This document shows, piece by piece, positions 34,814-49,800 of a DNA stretch of 64,000 bases (position 1 is its first letter; each line of letters starts with the position of its first letter). Both the position numbers and the translations under genes were made by a program. Origin of the DNA: Sclerodactyla briareus (Eukaryota; Echinodermata; Holothuroidea; Dendrochirotida; Sclerodactylidae); assembly GCA_026419785.1 (NCBI GenBank), contig JAODTK010001788.1, forward strand, positions 1-64,000, written 5' to 3'. Under the pieces are notes generated by a model. The model ran no database searches. It was not told the DNA's origin and worked only from the letters and a program-made list of their open reading frames with translations.

Positions 34814-37800
34814 CTTGTTAACGGGAAATATGAGAACACGTTTCGTAAAGACTGGCTAATTTTTATAGTCCAGTTCAGCCCTTTGGATATTCGAGAAAGC
34901 ATCAGTGATATTAGAATGATGCCCATCGTCCAATACCATCACCACTAGAATTTCACGTAAAAATTTTTAATACAGCACGTCAGCATAAATCATTTCTATT
35001 CATGGAGAAAATGTGATCAGTTTGCAAATTTTCAAAAGCCACCAGAAAGCCAGCCATAACAATGTCTTTGTTTTTGCCACGGGACCTATTCACAAATCAC
35101 TAAGTTGACGCTAATACATCGTTTTGACAGTAACTTTTTTTTTCAATTTGTAGCTTTTATAGCATCAATACTATACATTACAGTATGGTAGCTTCGGCTG
35201 GAAAGGAAGACATGCAATAATGGCTGAATGGAGCTTTAATGGGCTTTTATCCTGAGTGTTATCCCTGTTTTGGAAATGGAAGAAAGAACACGAGGTAGAC
35301 TAATGTACAGCCTGTATCTTCAGCCTAGACGGACAATTCCCCCAGTCCCCCGTGATTGTACTTTTCCCCGAGTTGTTGCCATCTCCCCCTTTTGTTTGGC
35401 CTTGAAGTATAGTGGACTACTCATTCACATCGTGAGTCATTCACAGCCCTTTCAACTCTCCACTTTATGGTCTGTCCCACAGTGTTTGTATCCGAGGCCT
35501 GCTGCATCCGAGGCCGATCCGCACCCACCTAGGCCCCACCTATAGGCCGAGGCAACACCTTCCGAGGCCAATCAATAATATAACACCAAAAATTTTACAT
35601 TACCAGTGTGTTTCAAATACCTGAGTAATTGTTGTTTTGTCTCCCAGGCGACTGCTAGTCTTATGATTAATATATGAAGACAAGAATGTTTGAAGTCCCA
35701 AACATGGAGGAGGAACAAGCACACGGTGATATAGCAACCAATTTTATTCTTGAAGTCAGTACGCAGAATGAAAAAAAAATGAATGCAGTTGTGTCAAATG
35801 TTAATGCCTGTGAGATTTTTGCTATAAGGGTTATACTTATACCATCCACATTAACTACATCGCATATGACCCTTCATAAGTGCACAGGCACAGGCCGACA
35901 GGTAATAGCCTTAGATGCTAGGGACACTGCACCTGCATTTTGAAAACATCACTTATTCCAGCATCTGTGGGGAAAGCCAGTACTTGATTCTGCATGCACC
36001 ATCTGGCTTCCAAGGGCTGTGGAGTTTAATCAGCAGATACATGCCCATTCATCAATGTGTGTAGACACATAATTTTTTTTAATTATAAAGTTACATTTTA
36101 AAATCCATCTTGGCTATAGGGCACGACCTTCACTCAATATCATCCAAATAATACATTGACTCAAACCTAACAACCAAACAAACCAGAGATCCAAGAGCTT
36201 ATTTATACCTTGACTTGCCCTGCATTTGTTGACCCGCAGCTACCTTTGGCCTGACCGAAAAACAATAGGGAACAGTACTCATTGGGAACCCACATACCAG
36301 TATGAGCTTGATCCACCAAGAGTGGAGTCGTAGTTATTGTGTTATTGGCGAAGACAGGACCATAATATCCCCAATGTGGGGATATATTGCATGAAGGAAT
36401 CAAAAAATTTTGGTGTGATTTTCTCATGGAAAAATAGCACACTACAGACCACAATTGTCATTCATATAAAATATCAGGGCCTAATAATCAGCCGGTCGCC
36501 GCAGTAAATCGCCGCCTCAGATGGCAAAAAAAATTTGGCCGCCGCTACTTTTACTAAATGGCGCAAAAATAATTTACATATTTCCCCGTATGTGAAAATA
36601 CAAATCGCGTATGAGTGTCAAAACTGTGTCATCAAAGACATAAGGCTTTGTTCCTGAACGTAAATCTTTCACACTAAAATGAGCCACGAATGTCGCTATT
36701 CGTAGAGAAACTACAGCTGTAAGCGCTTAGATTACCGGTATTGCTACCAACACCGGTACAAATAAAATTTGTATTTCTCCTCGCCCGATCCAAGCCACTG
36801 CCGCGTACATCGCAGCTCAATTCGCAACCTGTTGAAAATGTGTTCAAACGATTATTGGTATAGGAATCGTCCCGATTATGGCATAATGGAATTGGTATCA
36901 GAATTGGTGAGTGGCTCTTCTAGTTCCGATCACGATATACCGACTACCCATAACACATGGACAGCAGACCTTTCAACATGTTTCCGCCAGAAATAAACAC
37001 ACATTCAAGAATACACACCGGTTGAAGCAAAATGTCTTGCGATTTCAAAGATCGCAGGGCATCCTCCCCCCCCCGCCCCCCCCCCCTCTGAAACCCCGCC
37101 CTTGCCGACAATAAACCACCAAACGATCGTCATGTCAGTCCCGTAACATAACTGGGTCATATGCTGTGCACAGCGCTTACCCTGCACATATGACATGAGA
37201 CACACTCAAACTACGAATGGCATCTGCTACCACATAACCATGTGCCGTCGATTTGGCATGGATACCAAAGCAAGACCTGCCTGAATTTGATTGTGAATGC
37301 GCTAAAGTCATTGCGAAAACTAATAATTATCATCGTTGTAACCCAGTTAGAAAGTGAATCAAACCATTCCTTCATGCATTGAGTAACGTAGGTCTACACG
37401 AGTCACAGGCCACGGCAACATTTTTTGGTGAATCGGCGACCGCTAATACCGCTCGAGTGTTTCGGTCTTCACCACTGGGCCAATGCGAAACCCCATAGAC
37501 GTTAATTTGTGCGGAGAGACCGATCGACGTTGATACTACCAAGCACACAACAATGTCCGACACACTGCCATGTTGTTTGCGTACGGTGTATGCACGGAAA
37601 GTCTTTTCGAGGCTTTTCGTGTAGCTGGCCGCGCTTCTCGACTTTATAATATTCAAAATCGAGTATCGGATCTTCTGAATCCATTTTTGAAAGCTGGCGT
37701 ATATTATTTTGGTTCCTTCACCGGGAGCCAAACTAAGTTATGCATGCAATAAAGATGAATCGGATAGTATTAACTTGAACTAAAGCTGAATTATGCTACC

Positions 37801-40800
37801 CTGTAGGTCGATTGAATGGGGATTCAACTTCGGGGAAGTTTCCTAACGTAATGCATGACAATGTGATCGTGTAATGTGCTGACTTTGAATTATCGGTATC
37901 GGTATCGGTATCGGGACGATTATGGAAAAAATAATCGTAACATCCCGATATTGGCATAATCGTTGAACACTAGACTTGAAAATGATAGAATCCCCACGTG
38001 TGTTGCGAGCTGTGTACTTGCATTATTGCCGATATATCAGCCGCGCGACATCGCGCAGCTTATGGTAACGTAATAGAAACTGCATGCAAAGCTATATGTT
38101 GCTTGCTTTACGTTGCCCAATGCTGTTGCACTATTTCAAGACATAGCCCTCTTGGAAAAACCCGTGGTCATCACCTACTTACTGTTCACTACAGTCTGAC
38201 ATGCATAATACCCCTGATAATGTACATGCGTTACACACTACCAAGTATCCACCCTATGACTTGGTACAGGCGCGCAAACCTTTTCTTATCGCCCACCATT
38301 AACATCTATGGGAGTTTCTACTGACAGCCGTCTGTGATGAAGGACTGGAATTATTGCACTCTTCTATTCACCTCGTCCACGATACTGTCATGTATTTTTG
38401 GCGTGGTCCCACATTCCTATGAATGAATTAATGTGATTAATTGGGCATTGGTGGAAAAAATAATTTTATACATAAAGGTTTAGCGCATTATGGTGGCTTT
38501 TAGGGCTTATTTTAGACTTCCTTGCTTCAGTTTTCCAGCTAAAATAATCACAGTTACGTTAGGGCCTACTGAACAATTGCACTTGCGACCGGTTTGTGGC
38601 TGGGCCGGCTGGGCGTACATATTACGTATGGAGAATGTAGTACAATGTAATCTCTGCGTAACAGCATTTGCTGTTTTGCCATACGTACGTTGTCATAAAT
38701 TCCTTTCAACTATCGATACAAAACGAGAAATACAACCATTTATTATACAAAAATCTTTTTTGGGGGGCAATCTCTTGACTTGAAAAGAGGCTGTATAAAA
38801 GAAGGGCATTGTGTGTTGAAATAGAAGTCCCATACAGTGATCTGCAAGTATGCAGTGTATTAACGATCGCTAGCATTATTTAGGCAAGCGCGATACCGGT
38901 ACTGGCACCGTACCGGTGGCCAGGGCATCGGTAATACCGTTTCCAAAAATATAGGTGCCCGCGCAAACCCTATAAACAAGAGTGAACGGGGTGAAAGGAT
39001 GAAAGGGTTTCATGAATCAATGTTGGTGATGGAAGAGGAAGAGAAATAAAGCAAGTTACTTCAAATTGATCAGTGTTCTGTTCTTTATTAGTTGTTTTGG
39101 AACATAAAAAAAAACCACACATAGAACTGAAAAGAAAAACTCACTAGAATTCTCCCCCCCAAAATTTTAGTCATGTCAGGTTGTTCAATTCTATCAAGAT
39201 TCACCATTTTTGCGTCTAGACACCCCTCATGAGCAAAAATTTTCCAAAGGGGAGGGGGAAAAATTTTTCCCCCTCCCCTTAGACCCCTCCCCCACGACGG
39301 CATACTATTCATCATGTACCCTTCTTTCTTCTTCACATGTACCCTCTACTTGGAGATAAAATGAAGGCCCTGAAATATAAATTTATATTGAATAATAAAA
39401 TACATTCACGATCTGCATAGAACAAACCACATTCTTCGTATTTCAATGGTCCAGGCTTATGCACAATTTAATGCACTGGAGACTAGAACTTCATCTCGCA
39501 ACTCCTATTACGACATGAAGTAAGGGGCGATCAGTGAGTGAGAGTTCACTCGTGGCCGCGCGCCTGTGCAAGATTCGCTGCTTTGTACAAAAAGCCTTAC
39601 ATAATGGCGTAATGTGTGCACTTTGCAGTGCAAGTGCATTTAGTACTGTAAGTACAGCAGGCACTCTGGCACATGGGGAATTGCATTGCAGGCCCCGAGC
39701 GCAGCGCAGTACATTTTATCAGCTCTTTGGCGCTACCGAGTATAGCACGTTAGTTAAAATTGTCGCGAATTCAAAACAATCCAGAAGCTCATTTTGACAT
39801 AAATTTTCATTTGTTTCTTTGTTTTAATAACGAAAAAATATTGTCTGGGCCTGACCCAAAAGCTGAGGCCGGAAGCTCCGAGGCCGAGGCGGGAAGCTCC
39901 GAGGCCGAGGCCCGCCTCGAGTCCTCCAACACTGTCCCACCGATGCATACATTTGACTGCGTTTTAACATCACGGTACAGGGTTATACCTGTATCACATT
40001 TACAAGCGCCTGTCTGTCTTCTACTGTTCCAGAGGGTATTTTCTGTGATGAGTAATTAATGTAGCTCTAGGCTCACCAATATCTTTGTCGTTCATCGGGC
40101 CGTATTTCATCTCCATTGAGGGTACGTCCTTCCGGAGCTCCGTAGCCAGCTCCCTGGGCTGAAGGATCTCGCATGATGTTGTACGTTCTCTGGGTGAGCA
40201 GACCGGCGGGGGCCTCCAGCATCTCGGAGATACCACGCAGGCAGTCATCCACATAGATCATAGGGGGGCATGGTCTGCCTTCAGGAACGATGTGTAGGAA
40301 CCCTCCTGGAGGGCGTGGTCCAAGATCTCAACTGCATAGTCAACAATCGAGAAAAGAGGGTTATACTACATGGTTTTGCTCGTACTTGATCGGTTGGTAA
40401 GATTCACTAAAGACCTAGAAAGCCAAAATGTTTCCTTCTGAAACAATGTGCAAAAGACTACACCAGTCAAATGGAACACCCCGGGATTGCCAAAATGTTA
40501 TACCGGAAGCACAGTTACTAGCTTACGATGCATGCGTATAGCGTGTATTTTGGGGTAACATCGGTATAAAAAAAAGATTTTGAAATTCTGTTAAAGTCTA
40601 TGCCTACTATATAACGTTGTCTAGCAACACTGGCTGGTATTATATCTTCCTTTAACATCCAACTACCCAGCCGAGGTCATTAGGTGATCGTGGTCAAGCA
40701 TGGTCCATCCTTGAACAGCCCGACGTATGATCTTACCTGTGGTCCCCCCACCAGGGGCTGCCAATCCCAGATATGACCCCAGGAGACGGAGACAACGAAA

Positions 40801-43800
40801 ATCCACTCCAACTTTTGATGTAGTAATACTGGGAAGTGAAAAGGACACTGAGAAGAATCTCCCCCTGATAACCCTCCCCTCATTGACCTGGGAACTGACA
40901 TAAACCTGGTAACAGGCATTAACCAGGTAACTAACATAAACCTAGTAATTGAACTAGCCTGGTACCTGACATTAACCTGGTAGCTGACATAAACCCAGTA
41001 ACTGACATAAACCTAGTAACTGACCTAAACCTAGTAACTGACATAAACCTAGTAACTGGACATTAACCTGTAACTGACATCAACCTATAACTGACATAAC
41101 ACCTAATTAACGACAGAACCCCATAAAACTGAAACAACCTGATAATTACCATCAACCTGATACTCCCTCAACCTGATAACTAACATAAACCTAGTAACTG
41201 GAACATTAACCAGGTGAAAAGGCATCGTAACTGAATGACTATAAGTAATGGGAACATGCAACCCCGTAACTAAAACACCTGATAAATAACATCAACCTAG
41301 TACTAACATTAATTCTGGGCAAACGTGACATTAACCTGGTGAATAACCTTACGCGGTAAACTGACTAATTTTCCCTTCCTAGACATTAATCTTGTGATTG
41401 TCATCAACCTAGTAACTGACACTTGTCTCAGCTAGTTCATTGAAGGATAACTGAAGGATAAACTATAAGGAAGCTAACATAATAGCTGGAGGAAAACTAC
41501 AAGCCTCAGTCCAACCCGTACTTTCATACGCACTTTCTGTACAGAGTTAGAGGCCTTTGAAGCTTGCGTGCATGTGTATGTACATACGAGAATGCAATAC
41601 ATCTTGCAATAAACAATGTTGTTTTCGCCTCCATTTTTTGCCTGGTTGCATGTCGTGGTGTTCTCCAACAATAATCATAATCAAGTTTAATATAGCAAAT
41701 AATAACAGGAGTGCTCTATATTCACAGAAATAAAGTGGTGACGAAAATTAAAAAAAATGAATGATCAGGCATTATAAGCAAAGTGATCGGTAATGTGTAC
41801 TGTTAGAGTCGCCCAATACTCTTAAACAAAGTAAGACTAATAATCTTCAAAAAAGAAAAATCACCCCAAATTTATGCAATACATTCCAGTCTGCAAAATC
41901 CTCACCGCTCCGAGCAGCTCTGTGTGGACTTTAGACACACCATAGATTGTCTTGGGGCTTCACACGGTCTGGTCGGGGGTCCGATGTTTTGGAGACTCTG
42001 CCCAAGGCTCCGATGGTGCTGGGGCAGAAGAGCTCAGGTTGTACTCTTTTGCTAGCTCCATCATTTATGGAGACCTGTATATTGAACCTTGTAGCGAGGG
42101 GTACATTCCTGTAGGGCACAACAAGCGCATCAATAGGGCATGAGTGCAAGCTGCTGGAATGTATCTCATAGCCCTAATGAGAGTGATAAAACAGGAGAGA
42201 ACGTGTATTACACTGGGGATCTCCTCCTGTTTTTTTTTGCTTCTAATTTGACCTTTGTGAATTTCTTTCAAGGTTTAGTTAATGGTTTTCAATTTTCCAA
42301 TACATTTGGCAACATGGCAAAAATTACGCTTGGCAACCCTAACATTCAGAGTTACCACGACTTTCACATTTTTTTTTGGGTGATTTCTATATGACATGTG
42401 GAATAGAATGAGACGGAACAGTTGGAAAACAATTTTAAGAATCGAGGAAGTACAAACTATACACTGGGTTTTTTTTTTCTCCCATTGTTTTGTCTTAAAT
42501 TTGAATTTTGAGAGTTCTGGCAAACACAACCAATACTAGCTACACACATACCTGGTATTACTACATAGGGTCAGAGAACTAGGCATACCAGCAGTGTATA
42601 TATTCACAACACCGCCAGGCCAAAGTAAAGCTACTTCGTTCCATTATTCCTGTGTTTACACTTTTATTTCCTTCGTTTACGTTTCATATCAGGCAGATGC
42701 GTTATCGTAGAACGTCTCCCAAAATAGATCGATGTTGGGATGATTGCTGTCACTAACTGTTTACACAAAAAATTTTGACACGCACGATATTTTTATTTGG
42801 TCCCTTGCGATACCATAGATAAGAGGCACTGCAGTGTAAATAGGTAGAATGTAACAACAATATACTTGTCACGCCGTGTATCAACTCCTCAATGATATGC
42901 CGCCATGTCAAAGAAGGACCTTACATTGAAAAAATAGAGCTTTGGGCCTTCTTTTTTACCCTCCTCGTCTGTTAAGCAGTGTGCAACCTTCTGTTACAGT
43001 TGTGAGAGCACTGAATTGTTATTCTCACTCTGACGCCTATGATGCCTGCGGACTTGTGCGTCCAAAATCTAATCATGTTCATCATCATCATAAACAGTTT
43101 TACCTCAGAAGTCCATGCTAGCATGAGTTAGATGGGAGCACTCTGATGGCAAACTCCAATCTTTTCTGGGCTAAGGGCACGGTCTCTACCTTAGACAGCG
43201 AGGTCACTATGAACAACCTCATCCCAAGTCCTCCAAGGGCTACCTCTCCTACAACTACCAGTAACCGTGAGCTCTTTAGACCTCTTAACCCAGTTACATC
43301 CTCCATCCTTTCAACATGACGAACTATCTAAGTCTGCGAATTCGGACACAGTCACAAGGATTTACCAGGCCCAAGTGATTGCTTAGCTCAATTGAAGATT
43401 TCCTATCCTGTAAAGTCACTCCACAAACCCAATACAAATTCATAAAAGTTGATCATATGGTTTTAGAAACCCTCCAAATTGGCGAGGGTGAAACACACAC
43501 ATCCACAATGAAGTGATCACTAAGACTCTTACTGAACGTGGTTCAGGTAGGACAAAAAGAACCTAGAGGGCTGGACACACTACAAAGCTACTGTGTTGGG
43601 CAGCAATCCAATTTTGGGGTACAGGTCAAATAACACCAGACCCTTTACCATGACAGCTGAAGTACTCTGCCACATTGATGGAGAACTTGATTTGCCCCTC
43701 ATTTGCCAACCATCTCGATGTGGAATAGTTTTTTATAATCCCATATTCTCTATTTATTGTGAGCTGATTGACTTGTTTAACAATTCTGACCATTTTTTGA

Positions 43801-46800
43801 TGTTGACGTCACTTAAGAATGTAGTTTGTTTTCCACTTTTCCGAATTTGAGAAGGTATATTTTGATGGTATACATAAAATACAGAGAATAACCAATTACC
43901 CTACTTTAACAATTATTGACTTTTGTGCCCCGAAATGGCCAAAATCCAATCAGATTCTGTTCACCCAGCCATATATGCAGAATTTCATTGAAATCAGTGC
44001 TACGTTTCCAGAGAAATCCTGCCAATGGGAGAGTGTGCCATAAAACACACCACGACTCCCACCACAAATGATTGCTATGTCTCTTTCTGGATTTCATTCA
44101 GGCGAGACAGAACTGTTAAAGTGTGACCAGCTTTTGAATGCCTGTAACCCAAATTCATAAAATGGCAATACATTATGCTTTACAGTTATTCCACTTCAAC
44201 TAAGAAGGGCCACTAGCGGTTGCAACCATTCATGCTAATGGACTAGCATCAGTCACACACACAATAAAGTGATCAATAAGACTTCAAAGGCCAATGGTCA
44301 TGCAGATATGACTAAGCTTTTGTACTGTCTGTCGATTTTTTTTAATTATGACAGCCGATTCGCCGACCAAATTCACCCAATTTGAGTGTACCGATGAGGC
44401 ACAATCAGCTATTGCAAAATTTGCTTTTTGGCATCACAGGGGGTACCGCAGAATCCCCTATAACACAAAGCTCAAGTAAGACATGTCTACTCTTGAAAAT
44501 CTTGTACTGAACAAGCTATAGATGTTATCCGAATAATAACCTACAAATTTGTTCACAATATTTTAAGAATAATCCCATTCATTTCTGATTGGATACATTT
44601 CCTCGTCTCTCTGTTAACATGGCTAAAAATGCAGCATTTACTGTGAAGGGGCTGTGGGCAGTTAATGAATCATTCCCCCCATGATGTCATAGATTCCTTG
44701 AATTCTCAAAAGTAAATTGAAATATCTCAACAACGCAACATGCTACAACCTCCAAATTTGGGGTATGGGGTTTCGACATGTCCTCTTTTCAGATGCTAGT
44801 TTGAAGCCAATCTGTTACATGACTATTGGCCTTTAATCAGGTGCCCAAAACTGAAGAGCCCAAATGCTTGGGGGTGTAAAAGTGGAGAATCTGTGCAATA
44901 GTGAACAATTCTTATTGGTCTCTTACATGGTTCTCCTACAGCACTGAGTAGAGCGCTGAAGTGGACCACCGCATGTTCTGGTTCCCGATGACCTCTGAAT
45001 ATTGCGGAAATCAAGGACATCAAACAAAACAGTACGGACCTGAAGAAAAAGACACCAGACTGTTTAGTTCACTCGTGTAAAGTAAAAAAAAAAAAAAAAA
45101 AAAATAGATTAGAATAGATGGATAGTATAATTCACTAATCCTGCCTCTGGCTCTGGTACAGTGGTGTAAGCAAGAGGATGCGGAGGGGGACCCCCCGACC
45201 CTTGTGAACAATGAATTTTTAACATAAAACCCACTTATTTTAACTGTTCAGTAGAGGGTTCACAGCTGTTATTCATCAAATATTGCAACAGTTTGTTTCT
45301 AGAGGCCCGTAAATTGCAATTATTTGCCAGTAGGGAGGGTGAGGCTATGAATGAGAGAGCACTCCCTCTGTGCCATGACCTCAACCCCCTTCCCCTCCTC
45401 CCAACCAAAGCTCTCGCTACGCCACCGCACTGGTATTTATCAGGTAGCAAAAACACTAGCAGTACAGGTCTTGTCTGTTTAGTACATGTACGACTGGTAC
45501 CTGGTCATTGTAGACTTTGAAAGAACACCTGTACTCGAAACAGCGGGTTGCACCGTTGTGCCCAACCTTGAGTTACAGTACTTTCTATGGCAGGCAGAAG
45601 CGCATCTCACTAAACGAACTAAAGCACTTCACAGTTGGCGTTAGCAATTCATAATCTCAATATACTGTAGTGGTCCTGCAATGACGACACAGGTACTCAC
45701 CTGAGACTACCCACAAGCGAGGCGTGACATTAATCTCACTGTATTCCCCCACTTGCCCAAATATAACAATCGCAAGAACGGAACCATATTTTTTGGTGAA
45801 TTCTGTATGCACAGTGTAAGTTTTTTCCTAAATCACTTGTCCTGACCAAAAACTCCAGCTGCCCCCCAGGCAATGTTGGGAAGTGAAATTTGACCAAAAT
45901 TTCTGAAAAATCTCTAGGTATTGATATGAGGGGTGGGGGGGGGTGTTCAGATTTCATGTTTTGGATGAAGTGTGAGATGTAGTTTTCATGCCCTCGGTTT
46001 CATGTAGATTTCTGGCTCTGAACAGAAAATGTTTACATTCCAGAAGTTAACATCAGGCCCCGACAAGCAATTTTTCAAGGCTCTTCAAACAAGAATGTTG
46101 GGAAGTGAAATTTGACCAAAATTTCTGAAAAATCTCTAGGTATTGATATGAGTGTTCAGATTTCATGTTTTGGATGAAGTGTGAGATGTAGCTTTCATGC
46201 CCTCGTTTTCATGTAGATTTCTGGCTCTGAACAGAAAATGTTTACATTCCAGAAGTTAACATCAGGCCCCGACAAGCAATTTTTTTCAAGCTCTTCAAAA
46301 CACAATTGCTCATATTCTTCTGACATTAAAATTTGTGGACCAAGATGGTTGAGTGTCTCAAGACCTGTTGACCATTTGAGCGAAAACACGAACAACAGTA
46401 ACATTATTAGGTGGTTGGTGCGATTACACTCTTGGCCTATTTCAGGCTGTTTGCACTCTGCGCATGTGCACACATGTTTTTCCACAAACCCCCAGCCCTC
46501 TAGAACCCTTTCACCTTTTCACCCCCCCCCCCCCCACCCTCCTCTCCCCACTCACTACATGATACTAAAGCACACAGACACAGAATTTAAAATTATAATA
46601 AATTAGAGCCACAGTATGAAAAGCACTATGGAATGTATTCAGACTGAATTATGTCCAAGGCTATACCACTGAACTAAACCAAGTGCTGGGAAAACAGAAA
46701 TAACATGGTTTAAATCTGATAATTAGGTTTTTATCAATAGTGACACAAGTGCAAGGTGTGAAGGGCCTGCAGCCACACTACATGATTCTACTTTACAGTC

Positions 46801-49800
46801 CCACATTACTGTTTGGATCTACGCATGCAGGTAGGTAGGTAGATGTACTATAGGTGGACTGGCAGGTTTACATGTAGAGAGGAGAGTCATTTGTTCAACA
46901 AGAAATTCCAGTAACGATTGCTCCGCATGATATATATATCAGGTTCCAGATTCAGATCCTCAATCACATCTTACGACATGTGAGAAATACGTCAGGCCAT
47001 ATTATAAACACGGGGCAGAATTGAATTCTTGCAAACTGCTGACGTCACATCCAAAGAAACATGAACATTAGTGAGCGACCTGAATCCTTGTTTGTATCAC
47101 GTGACTGAATTTGAATCTGAGATTCCCAATTCTTCAGAGCAGTTGCAGACTGTTTCAGGTCCCCGATCTTTACAAATTTGTTTCAACAGCATCCACAGCA
47201 ATGCATGTTCCCGTTTTTTTTTTAAGTTTTTTTTATGGTATTTGCCGGATCAGAGGATCGATCCTATACGAGGCCCGCAAATACAGACCTGGATACTGCA
47301 ACCAAATGTCACTGCGAATCCTTCCACCAGGTACCCCCGAATAAGGCATGCCTCTTTGGTCGCTACCTCAACTGTGGGGTGGAGTATTCTCACACGCATA
47401 CCTAACTTGCAAATTGCCTCACCCCTCGTTGCAGGGCACTGAATTGTTTTCCTTGTTCCCTACCTCAAAATCGAACATCACCTCAATGGCAATAATGATA
47501 CCATCCGTGGTACGGGACCAATCAGGTTACATGTGCATGTCTGATTTGATCTACAGAAGACTGTGATTAAATCAAACAAATTGATTTCAATTGACACAAA
47601 TCGAGAATTCAAACCGTAATATCATGGTTTATAAATTGTGATCCATAAAACAAACCCTGGAGATACGAACCTCTCATTATTGGAGTCTTGACCCTGGCCT
47701 TCCCTCTAGTTCATACCTAGTGGAAGATTCAAGTGTTGGAGTACCATTGAGGCCTTCATGGCTCTTGATAGATCAGAGTACCCCTTGAGTTACGCTCAAG
47801 AACACTTTCGGCATTACCTAGGAAGGGCCCTTTTAAGGCGAGAATTCAGTCATCTAGCAAGAAAGCCAAAGTCCCATACAATGATATCAGGTTGGTTTCC
47901 ACCGTTTCCGCTTCTCTTACAGTCTCTGTAAACATCTCTAGAAGCCTCACTATATCAGAGAGAATCAACCTTCTCGTTCCCGTATTTCTTCTTGAGCAGT
48001 CCGCTGAGGCACCTGTCCTAGCTGGCCGAGAGCACCTGGAAGGAGGGAGCAAAGTTGGTAGAGGTGTTTGTTAATATTCTGAGGCAGCGCCAAACGATTA
48101 TTCAAATTATACGAATTGTAATAGCGCCATCACGGAGGGCTAAAGAATGGTCATTTCTGATGAAGTACTTGTGACGTTGAACAGACGTCAAAACTTCAAA
48201 ATAGCAATTTGCTGGTGTTGTACGAGAACTCTTTTAAGATTATTTGTTGTCTTTCGAAAACTTGGCCAACAAAGAGTATATGTACTTTTCTTTCATAACT
48301 CTACTTTCTCTTAATTTTCAGTTTCACACAGTGTCTTTAGTTAGCCCGAGTTACAAAAATTCAAAGACAAATCATCACCACGATAATCAACTCATAATAA
48401 CAAACAGGGAAATCAATACAAAAACACCGAGAGTAATGCATTAATTACCAGTGAATGATGCCTTTGCAGCATAGGAAAATAGAGGATTTATAGAAGTATT
48501 ATGTCTCCAGGAACAAAGTGTAGTTTACTGATTTCTTTTTCTTTCCAATCCCTGTATCTTGCCCAATGACATTCATACAGTAGGGCCTAGAACAATATCG
48601 GTCCCCCGTCATTGCAGTTGATGGCGGAATTGCCACACTGCTGCTGCTTCCATTTTCCTGCCTTGCATAGCCAAGGGTGAGTCCAGCGAGAGTCCACCAG
48701 TTCGTCAACACTGTAATGAGCACTGTTTCAACACACTTTTTAAGCTGCAACAAAACTACATGTCAAAAGAATATATATGTCAATTTTCATGTCTCAACAT
48801 AATGGATCTGATTCCCCATTCTCACTGAAAATCACTCGGCTTATTCCTCGCTTTCCACCACGTGCTACCCATCCTGTCCTGCCTGACATAAAAACTACAG
48901 TTGAAAAAAAATCTGTTGAACGATAGTATTACTGTACAATAATCCTTGGTGGTGAAACATAATCACATTTTGCGGCTGGCTGTATCTTTTGAAAATTGCA
49001 AGACCTACCAGCCACTTTCCTCCAAGAGAAATGAATTTGATTGCTGTAATTCTGACTGAAATTCTTCTTGTAAATAAGGTATCGATGAGTGGCCCCAAAA
49101 AAAAAAAAATTCAATCATTTCTCAATACCATTGAATGCTTATTTTCCTTGAATATTCCAATGGCTTGAATGGACTCTAAGTTATTGCAGGCCATAAGGCA
49201 CGGGTTTTTGATTTTTTTTTTTAGACAACGGAATTGCTTTGCATGACAACAATCATTCCGAAATCAAACCATAAATTGATTCAAATCAGAGGTTGAACTC
49301 ATTTCTTCTTCGCTAATTATTTATGAGTCAACTTCTAATATTATTTGGTTAATTTCGAACCAAACATCCCAGGTTGGAGATCTACAATGCAATCACAGTA
49401 GCACTGGCAACTCTCAATTTGCAGTGAGATGATACAGTCGGCCAGCGTCTATAATTGTGACTCCTGGCATCAGAAAATCAATTTAAAATCAGAGTTAAAC
49501 AACTGGGATAACACCTGTCCACCTGACCCTGTCAAAGTGGTTATCGATCATTGTAATCATCAATGCTGATTTCTCCACAATAGCTATAACAATTGCCGGA
49601 ACATTGTGTGCGTATGGTAGAGCCCAGTGGTTAAGGAGGAGGGAAGGGGTGGGGTCAGGAGGATTGCTCAAAGTGTAAGCCGAACTGCGGAGACATGTTG
49701 TGATTGCGGAATGGACAGCGGGGTGGTGGCCAGTCCAGGGAGGGGGCGCGGGCAGAGGTACCAAGTAAGTGTACCCGGCTGCGAACAAATTCACTCTTTG

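Larger units (their letters stand above)
35181..40076. other. TDH intron 6 sequence without a recognised gene
   Basis: The intron holds a GAGGCC-rich patch at 35495-35570, a minus-strand copy of the AGGTCA-type repeat at 36215-36345, and (TATCGG)n within an inverted repeat at 37888-37975. A 20-bp repeat of GGAAGCTCCGAGGCCGAGGC lies at 39860-39915. An ATG-led minus-strand patch near 37370-37590 looks faintly coding but is not recognised. Confidence 0.5.

Noticed and set aside
36203-36454. Minus frame that looks like a protein (WGYYGPVFANNTITTTPLL)
   Set aside because: The DNA aligns block by block with the AGGTCA-type dispersed repeat at 16515-17010, so it is a repeat that happens to be open.
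37372-37731. 119-codon minus frame and an overlapping ATG-led frame with a presequence-like start
   Set aside because: Frames conflict, no conserved motif is present, and the region lies within TDH intron 6 without splice support.
43118-43306. Minus frame with RLLVVVGEVALGGLG, resembling a Rossmann glycine loop of TDH
   Set aside because: The true TDH loop is split across 53069 and 48035 with matching phase; this frame lies downstream of exon 3, out of order, and lacks the rest of the motif.
46195-46485. 96-codon minus frame in TDH intron 2
   Set aside because: Half of it comes from the 222-bp tandem duplication, and no homologous motif is present.
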